The notes under the pieces were generated by a model. The model worked only from the letters and a program-made list of their open reading frames with translations. It did no database searches and was not told where the DNA came from. From NCBI GenBank assembly GCA_050944035.1, contig JBMNQH010000006.1:62001-126000 (forward strand): DNA of 64,000 nt, given 5' to 3'. The stretch's first letter is position 1, and each line of letters opens with the position of its first letter. Both the position numbers and the translations under genes were made by a program. Of this stretch, positions 43,666 through 52,228 are shown in pieces. The DNA is from JBMNQH01 sp050944035 (GTDB lineage Bacteria > Bacillota > Clostridia > Oscillospirales > Oscillospiraceae).

Positions 43666-44589
43666 ATGAATTTTTTTGAAATTCTGAATTATATGCTGGT
43701 GTTGGTGATCCTGTTTCTAATTGGCGTAATCGCACACAAAACCGGGATTACCGACGATGTTGCGGATAAAAAAATCAGCACTGTGATTCTGATGCTGTCG
43801 CAGAGTGCGCTGATTCTTTACTCCGCCATGAGTGCAGAGTCCGGTATGCCGCCGCTGGAGCTGTTGAAAATTCTTGCCTTGGCGTTTGCCGCTTATGGCA
43901 TTATGGTTGTTGCCGGATTTCTGGTACCGCGGATACTCCGTGCACCCAAAGAGGATCGTGGCATCTATAACTTTATGTCTATTTTCAGCAATGTCGGATT
44001 TATGGGCTTTCCGGTTATCGCATCCATTTACGGTTCTGAGGCGATCTTTTATGCCGCGATGTTCAGCATGCCGCTGAATATTTTGGCCTATACATACGGC
44101 GTTGTTTTGGTCTCCGGCGGGGAGGAGCATCAAAAAATTCAGTGGAAAAGCATCCTGAACCCCCCGATTGTATCCAGCATTTTAGCCGCCTTTATTTTCC
44201 TGTTCCATATCAAGTTTCCGGTTGTCATTGTCAACGCTGCCGATATGCTCGGCGGAACGCTGACTCCGATGGCGATGCTGATTATCGGTGGGTCTATGGC
44301 GGAGCTGAAGCTAAAGGATGTTTTGGGGGATTGGCGTGTATATGTTATGACCGCCATCCGTCTGTTTGTGTTGCCGGTAGTCATCTGGGCGGTTATGCGC
44401 AATTTCCTTTCTGATCCTATGCTGCTTGGCGTCTGTACGTTGGTATTTGCCATGCCGGTTGCGGCGATCGCAACCATCTTCAGCATTCAATATGACGGCA
44501 ATGTGGAAGTGGCATCCAAAACGGTATTTCTCAGCACGGTGTTTTCCGTTTTCTCTATTCCGCTGATTGCTTCAACACTGTTGTTGTGA
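43666..44589 (+). CDS. AEC-family (auxin efflux carrier-like) permease
   Basis: 307 residues with about ten hydrophobic segments in two halves (LVLVILFLIGVIAHKTGI at the N-terminus, KTVFLSTVFSVFSIPLIAST at the C-terminus) and the conserved NVGFMGFPV motif of the transporter family. Substrate unknown; bacterial members export or import carboxylates such as malonate or malate. GAGGGAAC lies before ATG, 22 bases after ahcY, so it is probably co-expressed with it. Confidence 0.88.
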   Translation: MNFFEILNYMLVLVILFLIGVIAHKTGITDDVADKKISTVILMLSQSALILYSAMSAESGMPPLELLKILALAFAAYGIMVVAGFLVPRILRAPKEDRGIYNFMSIFSNVGFMGFPVIASIYGSEAIFYAAMFSMPLNILAYTYGVVLVSGGEEHQKIQWKSILNPPIVSSILAAFIFLFHIKFPVVIVNAADMLGGTLTPMAMLIIGGSMAELKLKDVLGDWRVYVMTAIRLFVLPVVIWAVMRNFLSDPMLLGVCTLVFAMPVAAIATIFSIQYDGNVEVASKTVFLSTVFSVFSIPLIASTLLL

Positions 44590-44608
44590 TAGAAACTGAC
44601 GTGAAATC

Positions 44609-44656
44609 AAAAAAGAAACAGCGCGGGGGTCTGATTCCCTGCGCTGTTTCTTTTAT
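44609..44656. terminator. Bidirectional terminator between AEC permease and metH
   Basis: AAAAGAAACAGCGC pairs with GCGCTGTTTCTTTT around a G-rich loop; T runs on both strands. Confidence 0.9.
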
Positions 44657-44661
44657 TTGCG

Positions 44662-47082
44662 TTATACGCTGAACAGACGTTCTGCAAACCGTACGGTTTC
44701 CATTGCATCTTTTGCATAAAAATCGGCGCCGATCATATCAGCGTATTCCTGTGTTAACACTGCGCCGCCCACCACAATCTTGCAGTCAGGAAGATTTGCA
44801 TGGAGCAGAGCGATGGTCTCCTCCATCGCTGGAACGGTGGTGGTCATCAATGCACTGAGTCCCACCATACGAACCTGTTCCTGAATTGCGGTTTCCAATA
44901 TGGTTTCTGGAGGGACATCTTTTCCGAGATCCAGCACGGTATAACCATAGTTTTCCAACAGAACCCGGACAATGTTTTTACCAATGTCGTGGATATCGCC
45001 GCGAACAGTAGCGATCACGATTTTTTCTCCGGCTTTCTGCACGCCGCTTGCTGTTAAAGATTGCTTGACCACCTCAAAGGCGGAGGCAGCCGCTTCGGCG
45101 CTCATCAGGAGCTGTGGGAGATAGAGCGTTTTCTGTTCAAACCCTCGACCAACATCATCCAGTGCCGGAACAATATGAGCATTGATGACCGTAAGCGGGT
45201 CACAGGTTTCCAGGAGTTCTGTGGTGCGCACAGCAGCCTGCTCTTTTAATCCTTTGATAATTGCGGATTTTAATGCACTTTCTGTTGGATCGGAAGCGGT
45301 AGTGTCCGATTTCTTTTGCGCTGTCACAGTGGCACCCTGAGGGATAAGATCTGCTGCAAATGCAATATAGTTTTGGCAGTTGGAGTCGAACCCGTTCAAG
45401 GCCAGAAAACTATGGTAGACCTTCATCATGTCCAGAGAATGCGGGTTCATGATGGCGGCGTCGAGACCGCACTGCAATGCCAGCGCAAAGAAGGTGGAGG
45501 TGACGAAATCCCGGTTTGGCAGACCGAATGAGACGTTGGAAACACCAAGTGTAGCCAGGCCGCCCATCCGTTTGATGCCGGAGATGGCCTCCAGCGTCAC
45601 TTTGCCCATGCGGTCATCGGACGAGATGGCCATGGCGAGCGGGTCGATGATAATATCCTTTTTTTGGATACCGTATTCTTCCGCTCGTTCGTAGATGCGT
45701 GCGGCGATTTTGCAACGCGCTTCTGCCGTTTCCGGGATACCGGATTCGTCAAGCGTCAATGCGACGACGACACCACCGTATTTCGCGGCGAGCGGAAGAA
45801 CGGTGGACAGGCTTTCCTCCTTACCGTTGACGGAGTTAATCATGGGTTTGCCGTTATACAACCGCAAGGCACGTTCCATGGCCTCCAAATCCGTGGTATC
45901 AATCTGTAAGGGGAGGTCCAGAATACTTTGCAGTTCAAAGACCACTTCGGAGAGCATGGCAACTTCATCGATTTCGGGCAGACCGACGTTGACATCGAGA
46001 ATCTGAACGCCTTTTTCCTCCTGTTGTACACCTTCATTCAGGATATAATCGATGCTGTGACTGCGCAAAGCCTCTTTGAACCGTTTCTTGCCGGTCGGAT
46101 TGATGCGCTCTCCAATCAGAATTGGGGTGGTTCCGAGTTCAACTGCATGGGTATATGAGGAGACAAGGGTACGATGCTTCTTTGTCAGTGGTGCCGGTGT
46201 CAGATCCTTCGTAGCAGCAACGAGTTTCTCGATAAACTCTGGAGTGGTGCCGCAGCAGCCGCCGAGTACGCGGGCACCCATCTGGACAATCTCCTGCATG
46301 ATCTCCGCAAATTCATCGGCGTGTACGTCATAGACAGTGTTTCCGTTTTCCGTCCGCGGCAGACCGGCATTTGGTGCGACGAGCACAGGGACGGACGCGT
46401 ATTGTGTCAGTACGGGGACGATCTCTTTCATCTGGGCAGGACCAAGCGAGCAGTTCATACCGATGGCATCCACATGCAGGCCTTCCAGCAACGCGACCAT
46501 CGCTGCGGGATCGGCACCCGTCATCAACTTACCGCCTGCATCATAGACGTTGGAAACCAAAATCGGTAAGTCACAGTTCTCTTTTGCAGCGAGAACAGCG
46601 GCCTTGGTTTCATAGGCATCATTCATGGTTTCGATTAAGATACAGTCAACACCGCAAGCTACACCACAGCGAATAACCTCGGCAAAGAGAGAAACCGCGT
46701 CCTCAAATGCGAGATCCCCAAGCGGTTTCAGCAGCTTTCCGGTGGGACCAATATCGAGCGCAACATAGCGGTCTGTACCCAGATCATCGGTTTGCCGAAT
46801 AGCTTCTTTTGCATTGTTGACTGCTGCTGTGACGATTTCCTGTACGGAATACCGGCCGTTGCTTCCGTCAAACTTCAAAGCATTTGCCCCAAACGTACAG
46901 GTGGAGGCGATGTTTGCACCGGCTCGAAAGTAGGCGGTGTGAATGGCTACAAGGATGTCAGGGTGCAAAATGCTCCAGGTTTCCGGCAGTTCTCCGGGCT
47001 GTAGCCCGTTTTCCTGTAATAAGGTGCCACAGCCGCCGTCCAAATAGAACAGACCCTGTTTCAGTTTTTCACGTACTTCCAT
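44662..47082 (-). CDS. metH: Cobalamin-dependent methionine synthase (without reactivation domain)
   Basis: 806 residues. Order: homocysteine domain (FLDGGCGT-like start YLDGGCGTLLQENG, zinc ligands in GMNCSLGP and VLGGCCGTTPEF), folate domain (LIGERINPTGKKRFKEAL, NVGLPEIDE), then the B12 cap and Rossmann domains with GDIHDIGKNIVRVLLENYGY carrying the cobalt-ligand His. It stops before the AdoMet/flavodoxin activation domain of the roughly 1200-residue E. coli enzyme; that function is in the preceding gene. AAGGAG before ATG. Confidence 0.95.
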   Translation of the reverse strand: MEVREKLKQGLFYLDGGCGTLLQENGLQPGELPETWSILHPDILVAIHTAYFRAGANIASTCTFGANALKFDGSNGRYSVQEIVTAAVNNAKEAIRQTDDLGTDRYVALDIGPTGKLLKPLGDLAFEDAVSLFAEVIRCGVACGVDCILIETMNDAYETKAAVLAAKENCDLPILVSNVYDAGGKLMTGADPAAMVALLEGLHVDAIGMNCSLGPAQMKEIVPVLTQYASVPVLVAPNAGLPRTENGNTVYDVHADEFAEIMQEIVQMGARVLGGCCGTTPEFIEKLVAATKDLTPAPLTKKHRTLVSSYTHAVELGTTPILIGERINPTGKKRFKEALRSHSIDYILNEGVQQEEKGVQILDVNVGLPEIDEVAMLSEVVFELQSILDLPLQIDTTDLEAMERALRLYNGKPMINSVNGKEESLSTVLPLAAKYGGVVVALTLDESGIPETAEARCKIAARIYERAEEYGIQKKDIIIDPLAMAISSDDRMGKVTLEAISGIKRMGGLATLGVSNVSFGLPNRDFVTSTFFALALQCGLDAAIMNPHSLDMMKVYHSFLALNGFDSNCQNYIAFAADLIPQGATVTAQKKSDTTASDPTESALKSAIIKGLKEQAAVRTTELLETCDPLTVINAHIVPALDDVGRGFEQKTLYLPQLLMSAEAAASAFEVVKQSLTASGVQKAGEKIVIATVRGDIHDIGKNIVRVLLENYGYTVLDLGKDVPPETILETAIQEQVRMVGLSALMTTTVPAMEETIALLHANLPDCKIVVGGAVLTQEYADMIGADFYAKDAMETVRFAERLFSV

Positions 47083-47112
47083 AATCGAAGAACTCCTTTG
47101 TGTATACAGATC

Positions 47113-47787
47113 CTATGCGCGATAGGGACAATGTTCCTGTCTGATGCAGGTTTCACAGCCGTGCTGACAGGAAACCGGGGTATCACAAATTCCGATTAGT
47201 GCCGTCACGGATTTTGTCGGTATCATAAGCAGACTGTCGGTCAATGTGAGACCGATTCGTTTGGCGGTCAACAGAACATCCAGTAGCTGTGGTTGAACCG
47301 AGAGCGGAAAATCCCCATAGCCGGGACTGAAACGCGGACGAAGGAAGCGGCCTTCTCCGGCGGCCAGTGTTTCCAGCTGTGCGTTGAGATGATCGCACCA
47401 AGCCTCAATGGCAGCGGAAGCGAGTGCATCGTCAATCACACCTTTGGAAGGGGACAGGCGTGCATTGCGCGCCAGCAGACGATCCACATCGATGCCGATG
47501 GTTGCGGCAAACAAAAAGACTTCGGTACAGCCACGCAGATTGTTAGCCAGCGCCTTGCTCTCTACGGCAATGCCGCCAAATGTACAGCGGGAACCGGTCA
47601 AATTCAGCGGGAACCGCTCCCAGACTGCGCTGCAATGGAGTGCAGTCTGCACGTATAGCAATTCTTCCTGTACGGTTTGAAGCAGATCCAGGGGAGGATC
47701 AGAACTCCGGATACCGAGATAACGCAATGCCTCCTGCATAGAGATTGTCAGTGCTTGCGGTTCTATGGTGCAGAGTGTGGGATTCAT
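47113..47787 (-). CDS. Separate methionine synthase activation protein (Met_synt_B12 domain)
   Basis: 224 residues corresponding to the AdoMet-binding reactivation domain of MetH: RFLRPRFSPGYGDFPLSVQP holds the AdoMet-contact R-x-S-P-G-Y-G segment, and TLTDSLLMIPTKSVTALIGI the following helix/strand. The C-terminus adds a Cys cluster CQHGCETCIRQEHCPYR that may hold a metal or iron-sulfur centre. ATG overlaps the metF stop by four bases, and metH follows 30 bases downstream: order metF, activator, metH. Confidence 0.9.
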   Translation of the reverse strand: MNPTLCTIEPQALTISMQEALRYLGIRSSDPPLDLLQTVQEELLYVQTALHCSAVWERFPLNLTGSRCTFGGIAVESKALANNLRGCTEVFLFAATIGIDVDRLLARNARLSPSKGVIDDALASAAIEAWCDHLNAQLETLAAGEGRFLRPRFSPGYGDFPLSVQPQLLDVLLTAKRIGLTLTDSLLMIPTKSVTALIGICDTPVSCQHGCETCIRQEHCPYRA

Positions 47788-48650
47788 TTGATGATATTGG
47801 ATAGATTGTCCTGAATGGCTTTGGCAATGTCAGGTTTGTTCATTGAGTAGACATGGATGAAGGGGACGTCATTTGCAATCAGGTCAATGATCTGTTCGGT
47901 GGCATAGGCGATGCCAGCCTGCTTCATGGCGACAGGATCGCTGCCAAATCGGTCAATGATTTTCTGGAAGCGGCGGGGCAGTACGGTACCGGACAGGGAA
48001 CAGATACGATGGATCTGTTTGCCGGCCGTGACGGGCATAATGCCGGCGACAATCGGGACATGGATACCGGCTTTCTGCGTTTTCCGGATGAAATCGTAGA
48101 GGATGTTGTTGTCGAAGAACATTTGTGTGGTCAGGAAGGCGCAGCCCGCATCTACCTTGCGCTTCAGGTTGTCGATGTCTACCGCCGGTGAGGGAGATTC
48201 CGGATGAACCTCGGGGTAGCAGGCGCCGCCGATGCAGAAGTGATAGCGGCTGTGGATATAGGAGATCAGGTCGCTGGCATACTGGAAGCTCCACTTGCTG
48301 CGGTCGGTATTGCCCTCTGGGATATCACCGCGCAGAGCCAAAATATTTTCAATGCCGCTTGCCTGCAGGAGATCGAGCTGACGATCAATCTCCTCCATGG
48401 TGGAAGAGACGCAGGTAAGGTGTGCAATCGGCGTAACGCCGGAGGAGGTAAGAATGTTTTTTGCGATATCGACAGTGAACTGACTGGTACCACCGCCGGC
48501 ACCGTAGGTAACACTCATAAAGTCGGGATGCAGTGCAGCAATCTGTTCAGTGGCCAGCTTGACGCTGTCAAACACATCCGTATTTTTCGGAGGAAATACC
48601 TCAAACGACAGAGTTGGCTGGTTTTGTGCAAATAATGCAGTTAATCTCAT
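47784..48650 (-). CDS. metF: Methylenetetrahydrofolate reductase
   Basis: 288 residues, FAD-dependent TIM barrel that makes 5-methyl-THF for MetH. Seen: LSFEVFPPKNTDVFDSV, FMSVTYGAGGGTSQFTVDIA, AHLTCVSSTMEEID, ENILALRGDIPEG and FLTTQMFFDNNILYDF, GIMPVTAGKQIHRI. ATG 48648-48650 has GGTG eight bases upstream; an ATG 21 bases further out has no ribosome site. First gene of the methionine operon. Confidence 0.96.
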   Translation of the reverse strand: MRLTALFAQNQPTLSFEVFPPKNTDVFDSVKLATEQIAALHPDFMSVTYGAGGGTSQFTVDIAKNILTSSGVTPIAHLTCVSSTMEEIDRQLDLLQASGIENILALRGDIPEGNTDRSKWSFQYASDLISYIHSRYHFCIGGACYPEVHPESPSPAVDIDNLKRKVDAGCAFLTTQMFFDNNILYDFIRKTQKAGIHVPIVAGIMPVTAGKQIHRICSLSGTVLPRRFQKIIDRFGSDPVAMKQAGIAYATEQIIDLIANDVPFIHVYSMNKPDIAKAIQDNLSNIIK

Positions 48651-48689
48651 TGTATTCACCAAGCTTTCCATTACAAATCAAGTGATCTT

Positions 48690-48718
48690 ATTCTATTATG
48701 TTTGACTAGGAATTGCAA
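48690..48718 (-). promoter_or_regulatory. metF operon promoter
   Basis: Minus strand TTGCAA (48713-48718), 17-bp spacer, TAGAAT (48690-48695). The leader is about 35 bases, so no SAM riboswitch or T-box fits. Confidence 0.65.
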
Positions 48719-48723
48719 GATTT

Positions 48724-49467
48724 TCATTTGAAGAAAAAGGAGATCGTGAGGTCGAGCAGCTGATCCATTTCACCGGGATTGTCAAATTGATGTCCCGCAT
48801 TTGGCAGAGAGGTCAATGGGAGACGAAATTTCCTGGAAAAGTCTTGGATGGCAGAAAAGGGAACAACGCGATCCATTACACCGTGGATCATGTGGAAGCG
48901 ATCCGTGGGAGCAGGAGAAAACCGGGAGAATAGATCCTGGTGATCCAGTTCCTCCAAAAAATGTTGCGTTAGCTGGACGGTGCTGGTATCATCCAGTGCA
49001 AATTTGGTGGAACCGGTCAAGTTCAACCGATCACGATCCAGCTGAGAAAGGGAAGAGTGCAGCAGAGTGGGCATGTTGACGGCTGCGCAGCGCAGCAGGG
49101 AGCGGTGACCTAGGTGAGGACGTGTTGTACAGTAGAGCAGATTCAAATATCCGCCAAAACTGCTGGAGAAATAGGCGATCTCCGCCTGTGGTGCCGTTTG
49201 ATGCAGAAAGGTTTCTACAGCGGCGATGGTGTCCAGACAATTTGAGAGAGAAAGGGGGAGACGGTTATCACCGTGGCCGGGAAGGTCGAAACGGATGGAA
49301 CCAATACCACATTCTATAAATCTGTGTGCAGCTTTTTCTCCAGAGCTGCTGTTGCGGCTGCCACCAAAACCATGGGTGATGAGGACAACGAGAGATTCCT
49401 GTCCGGATGCATCCAGAAAAATGGGGATCTGCTGTCCGTTTACAGAGATACTATCTGTAATATGCAT
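48724..49467 (-). CDS. Alpha/beta hydrolase
   Basis: 247 residues. Seen: VLITHGFGGSRNSSSGEKAA (oxyanion HGFGG), SIRFDLPGHGDN, nucleophile region AYFSSSFGGYLNLL with Ser, HGVMDRVVPFSAIQDF with Asp, and PNAGHQFDNPGE with His. Resembles cytosolic acyl-ester hydrolases such as feruloyl-esterase-like or lipase-like proteins. ATG 49465-49467 is six bases after AAAGGAG. It lies downstream of the glycerate kinase terminator and may have its own weak promoter; no pathway link is evident. Confidence 0.85.
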   Translation of the reverse strand: MHITDSISVNGQQIPIFLDASGQESLVVLITHGFGGSRNSSSGEKAAHRFIECGIGSIRFDLPGHGDNRLPLSLSNCLDTIAAVETFLHQTAPQAEIAYFSSSFGGYLNLLYCTTRPHLGHRSLLRCAAVNMPTLLHSSLSQLDRDRLNLTGSTKFALDDTSTVQLTQHFLEELDHQDLFSRFSPAPTDRFHMIHGVMDRVVPFSAIQDFSRKFRLPLTSLPNAGHQFDNPGEMDQLLDLTISFFFK

Positions 49468-49495
49468 ACCATACTCCTTTGATAGGATGAAATAG

Positions 49496-49530
49496 AAAAA
49501 CGGGGATGGCACATTGTGCCATCCCCGTTT
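49496..49530 (-). terminator. Terminator of glycerate kinase gene
   Basis: Perfect 12-bp stem CGGGGATGGCAC / GTGCCATCCCCG, followed on the minus strand by TTTTT. Confidence 0.9.
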
Positions 49531-49570
49531 CAAAAAATCAATGGGAACGTATCAGGATTATGTAAGGCAC

Positions 49571-50707
49571 TTACTTTGCCAGACCGACCTTGTATACGCG
49601 CATAACGCGATCAGCAGCACCGGTGAGGAGCTTGCCAGCGTTGTTCATGGAATCAGCAACAGTCATCGGACCATCTGCGATCGGGGTGATTGCATCGATG
49701 CCATAATCGTAGAGTAGTTCAAATTCGGGGCCGAGGCAGCCGCAGAAAGCGAGGACGGGAACGCCGTGCTTCTTAGCGACGTTTGCAACGCCGGTGGGAG
49801 CCTTACCGAAAGCGGAGGTACGGTCCATTCTACCTTCGCCGGTGATTGCGAGGTCAGCGCCAGCCATAGCTTCGTCAGCCTTTGCGGCTTCAAGAACGAG
49901 GTCGATACCGGACTGCATCTTTGCCTTGCAGAAGCCGAGAACAGCAACACCCAGACCGCCAGCAGCGCCAGCGCCGGGCAGAGCAGCTACGTCATAACCG
50001 AGGGTTTCCTCGAGGAGCTTTGCATAGTTGGTCAGAGCAGCTTCGAGCTGTTCTACCATTTCAGGGGAAGCACCCTTCTGGGGGCCGTATGCTGCGGAAG
50101 CACCGGTTTCGCCGAGCAGGGGGTTGGTAACATCAGAAGCGATGCGGATGTCGCATTCTGCCAGTCTCTTGTCGAGGCCGGAGATATCGATGGTTGCAGC
50201 ATTTGCCAGAGCACCGCCGCCGAAAGCAACTTCCTTGCCCTCTGCATCGCGGATGGATACGCCAAGAGCCTGTGCCAGGCCAGCGCCGCCGTCGTTGGTT
50301 GCGGAACCGCCGAGGCAAACGATGAACTTGCGGCAGCCTGCATCCAGAGCAGCCTTAAACAGTTCGCCAGTACCATAGGTGGTGGTCACGGAAGGATCGC
50401 GCTTATCCAGGGGAACGAGGGGCAGACCGGAAGCGGATGCCATTTCGATAACTGCGGTACCGTCAGACAGGTGACCCCAAGAAGCTTCAACGGGCTCGCC
50501 GAGAGGACCGGTAACAGTCATCTTGACTTCTTCGCCGCCTACGCTGTACAGCAGAGCTTCAGCAGTGCCTTCGCCGCCGTCAGCGATGGGAATCTTTACG
50601 ACTTCTGCATCAGCAAATACGTGCTTGATACCTTCTTCCAGAGCGGTAGCAGCGCCGATGGAAGAGATGCTGCCCTTAAAGGAATCTATTGCGATAACAA
50701 CTTTCAT
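49571..50707 (-). CDS. glxK: Glycerate kinase (GlxK/GarK family)
   Basis: 378 residues, full length. Phosphorylates glycerate, in this family to 2-phosphoglycerate. Seen: KVVIAIDSFKGSISSIGAAT, VKIPIADGGEGTAEALLY, CLGGSATNDGGAGLAQALG, DVTNPLLGETGASAAYGPQK and LAITGEGRMDRTSAFGKAPT. AGGAGG-like GGAGG seven bases before ATG. Strongly biased codon use (GTT, GCA/GCT, AAG, CTG) indicates high expression and leaves a long spurious frame on the opposite strand. Divergent from the TIM-barrel gene; terminal enzyme of the glyoxylate-glycerate route. Confidence 0.95.
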   Translation of the reverse strand: MKVVIAIDSFKGSISSIGAATALEEGIKHVFADAEVVKIPIADGGEGTAEALLYSVGGEEVKMTVTGPLGEPVEASWGHLSDGTAVIEMASASGLPLVPLDKRDPSVTTTYGTGELFKAALDAGCRKFIVCLGGSATNDGGAGLAQALGVSIRDAEGKEVAFGGGALANAATIDISGLDKRLAECDIRIASDVTNPLLGETGASAAYGPQKGASPEMVEQLEAALTNYAKLLEETLGYDVAALPGAGAAGGLGVAVLGFCKAKMQSGIDLVLEAAKADEAMAGADLAITGEGRMDRTSAFGKAPTGVANVAKKHGVPVLAFCGCLGPEFELLYDYGIDAITPIADGPMTVADSMNNAGKLLTGAADRVMRVYKVGLAK

Positions 50708-50813
50708 GATTTTACCTCCATGTAAAATTTATCCATAAAAAGAAAGTGCTATTTGTCACTGCCAAAAGAGGCAGCGGAACAAAAAGGTGAACGACACCCC
50801 ATATTCATCCATT

Positions 50814-50842
50814 ATCTTACACCATGACAGCAGTGCTGTAAA
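50814..50842 (-). promoter_or_regulatory. Possible glycerate kinase promoter
   Basis: Minus strand TTTACA (50837-50842), 17-bp spacer, TAAGAT (50814-50819), leader about 100 bases. The 400-base gap 50708-51107 holds this and the divergent promoter with palindromes at 50996-51072. Confidence 0.5.
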
Positions 50843-50995
50843 GGACAAGACTGAAAATTTTTCTAGAAAGGCGAATTTTTTTACCCAATTTCTCGGTTCT
50901 TTCTGACAAGAAAACGATCTGTGCGTGCAAAACAGGATATAATCTTTCACAGGAAAACGGGAGGGGAGGGGGCGTATCTGTTGCCAAATAATGTA

Positions 50996-51024
50996 TTGAC
51001 AGGACAAAAAATGGCAAGTATAAT
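50996..51024 (+). promoter_or_regulatory. Consensus promoter of the TIM-barrel gene
   Basis: TTGACA (50996-51001), 17-bp spacer, TATAAT (51019-51024): exact sigma-A consensus. Confidence 0.9.
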
Positions 51025-51031
51025 AATAGTC

Positions 51032-51072
51032 GTTAAAATGTGTATTTTAACAGGCAATTGATCTTAATCAAT
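51032..51072 (+). promoter_or_regulatory. Two tandem palindromes at and after the transcription start
   Basis: GTTAAAATGTGTATTTTAAC (51032-51051) is a perfect 8-bp inverted repeat with 4-base centre, starting seven bases after the -10 box; ATTGATCTTAATCAAT (51057-51072) is a second, 6-bp-arm palindrome. The position suits repressor operators; a weak RNA hairpin is the alternative. Confidence 0.6.
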
Positions 51073-51107
51073 GCACAAAATCTATTACGTAGTAGAGGTG
51101 TTTTAAA

Positions 51108-52010
51108 ATGACTGAATCTATCCAGAAGTATTTTAAGATGGGCACCATCCGCTGGATGAGCTATCCTGGTACCGCTGACAAGCAGGGCATCATTGATACC
51201 TGCCGCAAGATCGCATGTGATGATTATTTCGATGCTATCGAAATTACCCAGTTCCCCGATGACGAATGCAGAGATACCTGCAAGGCTATCCTTGAGCAGG
51301 GTCACATGAAGGTTTGCTACGGTGCACAGCCCCGTCTGCTGGGTCCCAAGCTCAACCCCAATGACATTGATGAAGAAGGCCGCAAGAAGGCAGAAGCAAC
51401 TCTGATCGAGGCTGTTGACGAAGCTGCTTACGTTGGCGCACAGGGCATCGCTTTCCTCGCCGGCAAGTGGGAAGAAGCTACCAAGGATCAGGCTTATGCA
51501 CAGCTGCTGAAGACCACCCGCGCTGTCTGCGATTACGCAGCAACCAAGGGCATGATGGTCGAACTCGAAGTATTTGACTTCGATATGGACAAGGCTGTTC
51601 TGATCGGTCCCGCTCCCTATGCTGCAAAGTTTGCTGCTGATATGCGTACCACCAACAACAATTTTGGTCTGCTGATCGACCTGAGCCACTTCCCCACCAC
51701 CTATGAGACCAGCAAGTTTGTTGTTCAGACTCTGCGTCCCTACATTACCCATCTCCATATTGGTAATGCAGTTGTCAAGGAAGGCTGCGACGCTTACGGC
51801 GATCTGCATCCCCGCTTTGGCTATCCCAACGGTGCCAACGATGTTTGCGAACTCGTTGATTTCCTGAAGGTTCTGAAAGAAGAAGGCTTCTTCAACGCTG
51901 ACGATCCCATGGTTCTCTCCTTCGAAGTTCAGCCTCGTCCCGGCGAAGATTCCGACGTCGTTCTGGCAGGTACCAAGCGCGTCATGAACAGAGCATGGGC
52001 TCTCGTATAA
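51108..52010 (+). CDS. Sugar phosphate isomerase/epimerase family TIM-barrel enzyme (candidate hydroxypyruvate isomerase)
   Basis: 300 residues, AP-endonuclease-2 / xylose-isomerase-like fold. Metal ligands can be placed: Glu in MVELEVFDFD, Asp-His in LLIDLSHFPTTYE, His in THLHIGNAV and Glu in LSFEVQPRPGED. Sequence is not close to E. coli Hyi (258 residues), but gene context with GarR, glycerate kinase and a Gcl-like enzyme points to a tartronate semialdehyde/hydroxypyruvate or related isomerase. GAGGTG before ATG. Extremely biased codons (CTG, AAG, GGC, GCT/GCA, TAC) suggest one of the most expressed genes here. Confidence 0.8.
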   Translation: MTESIQKYFKMGTIRWMSYPGTADKQGIIDTCRKIACDDYFDAIEITQFPDDECRDTCKAILEQGHMKVCYGAQPRLLGPKLNPNDIDEEGRKKAEATLIEAVDEAAYVGAQGIAFLAGKWEEATKDQAYAQLLKTTRAVCDYAATKGMMVELEVFDFDMDKAVLIGPAPYAAKFAADMRTTNNNFGLLIDLSHFPTTYETSKFVVQTLRPYITHLHIGNAVVKEGCDAYGDLHPRFGYPNGANDVCELVDFLKVLKEEGFFNADDPMVLSFEVQPRPGEDSDVVLAGTKRVMNRAWALV

Positions 52011-52053
52011 TCAGTTAACCGATTTCTTTTCGTTGCACTGACATAAACGAAAT

Positions 52054-52080
52054 ACTGGCGGCAGTTTTACTGCCGCCAGT
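52054..52080 (+). other. Strong hairpin without T run
   Basis: ACTGGCGGCAG and CTGCCGCCAGT form a perfect 11-bp stem with a 5-base loop. It is followed by ACCGG, not T, so it is a poor intrinsic terminator; it could protect the 3' end of the abundant upstream mRNA. The gap to 52228 otherwise shows no gene. Confidence 0.7.
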
Positions 52081-52228
52081 ACCGGTATTATAGGCTTCTT
52101 CGCCCGTTTTTCGTGACTGTATTCGTTTTATCCCGCTGTCAGCTTTTTAATCGGGCGCAGTTTGTCATTCATGTTTTTGGCGTGGGCGGGGGATTTCTCC
52201 GTCCATTCTTGTTATAGGGAGAATTCTC

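Noticed and set aside
49766..50725. 319-codon open frame antisense to glycerate kinase
   Set aside because: Same cause: biased codons in the real gene. No start signal or recognisable motif.
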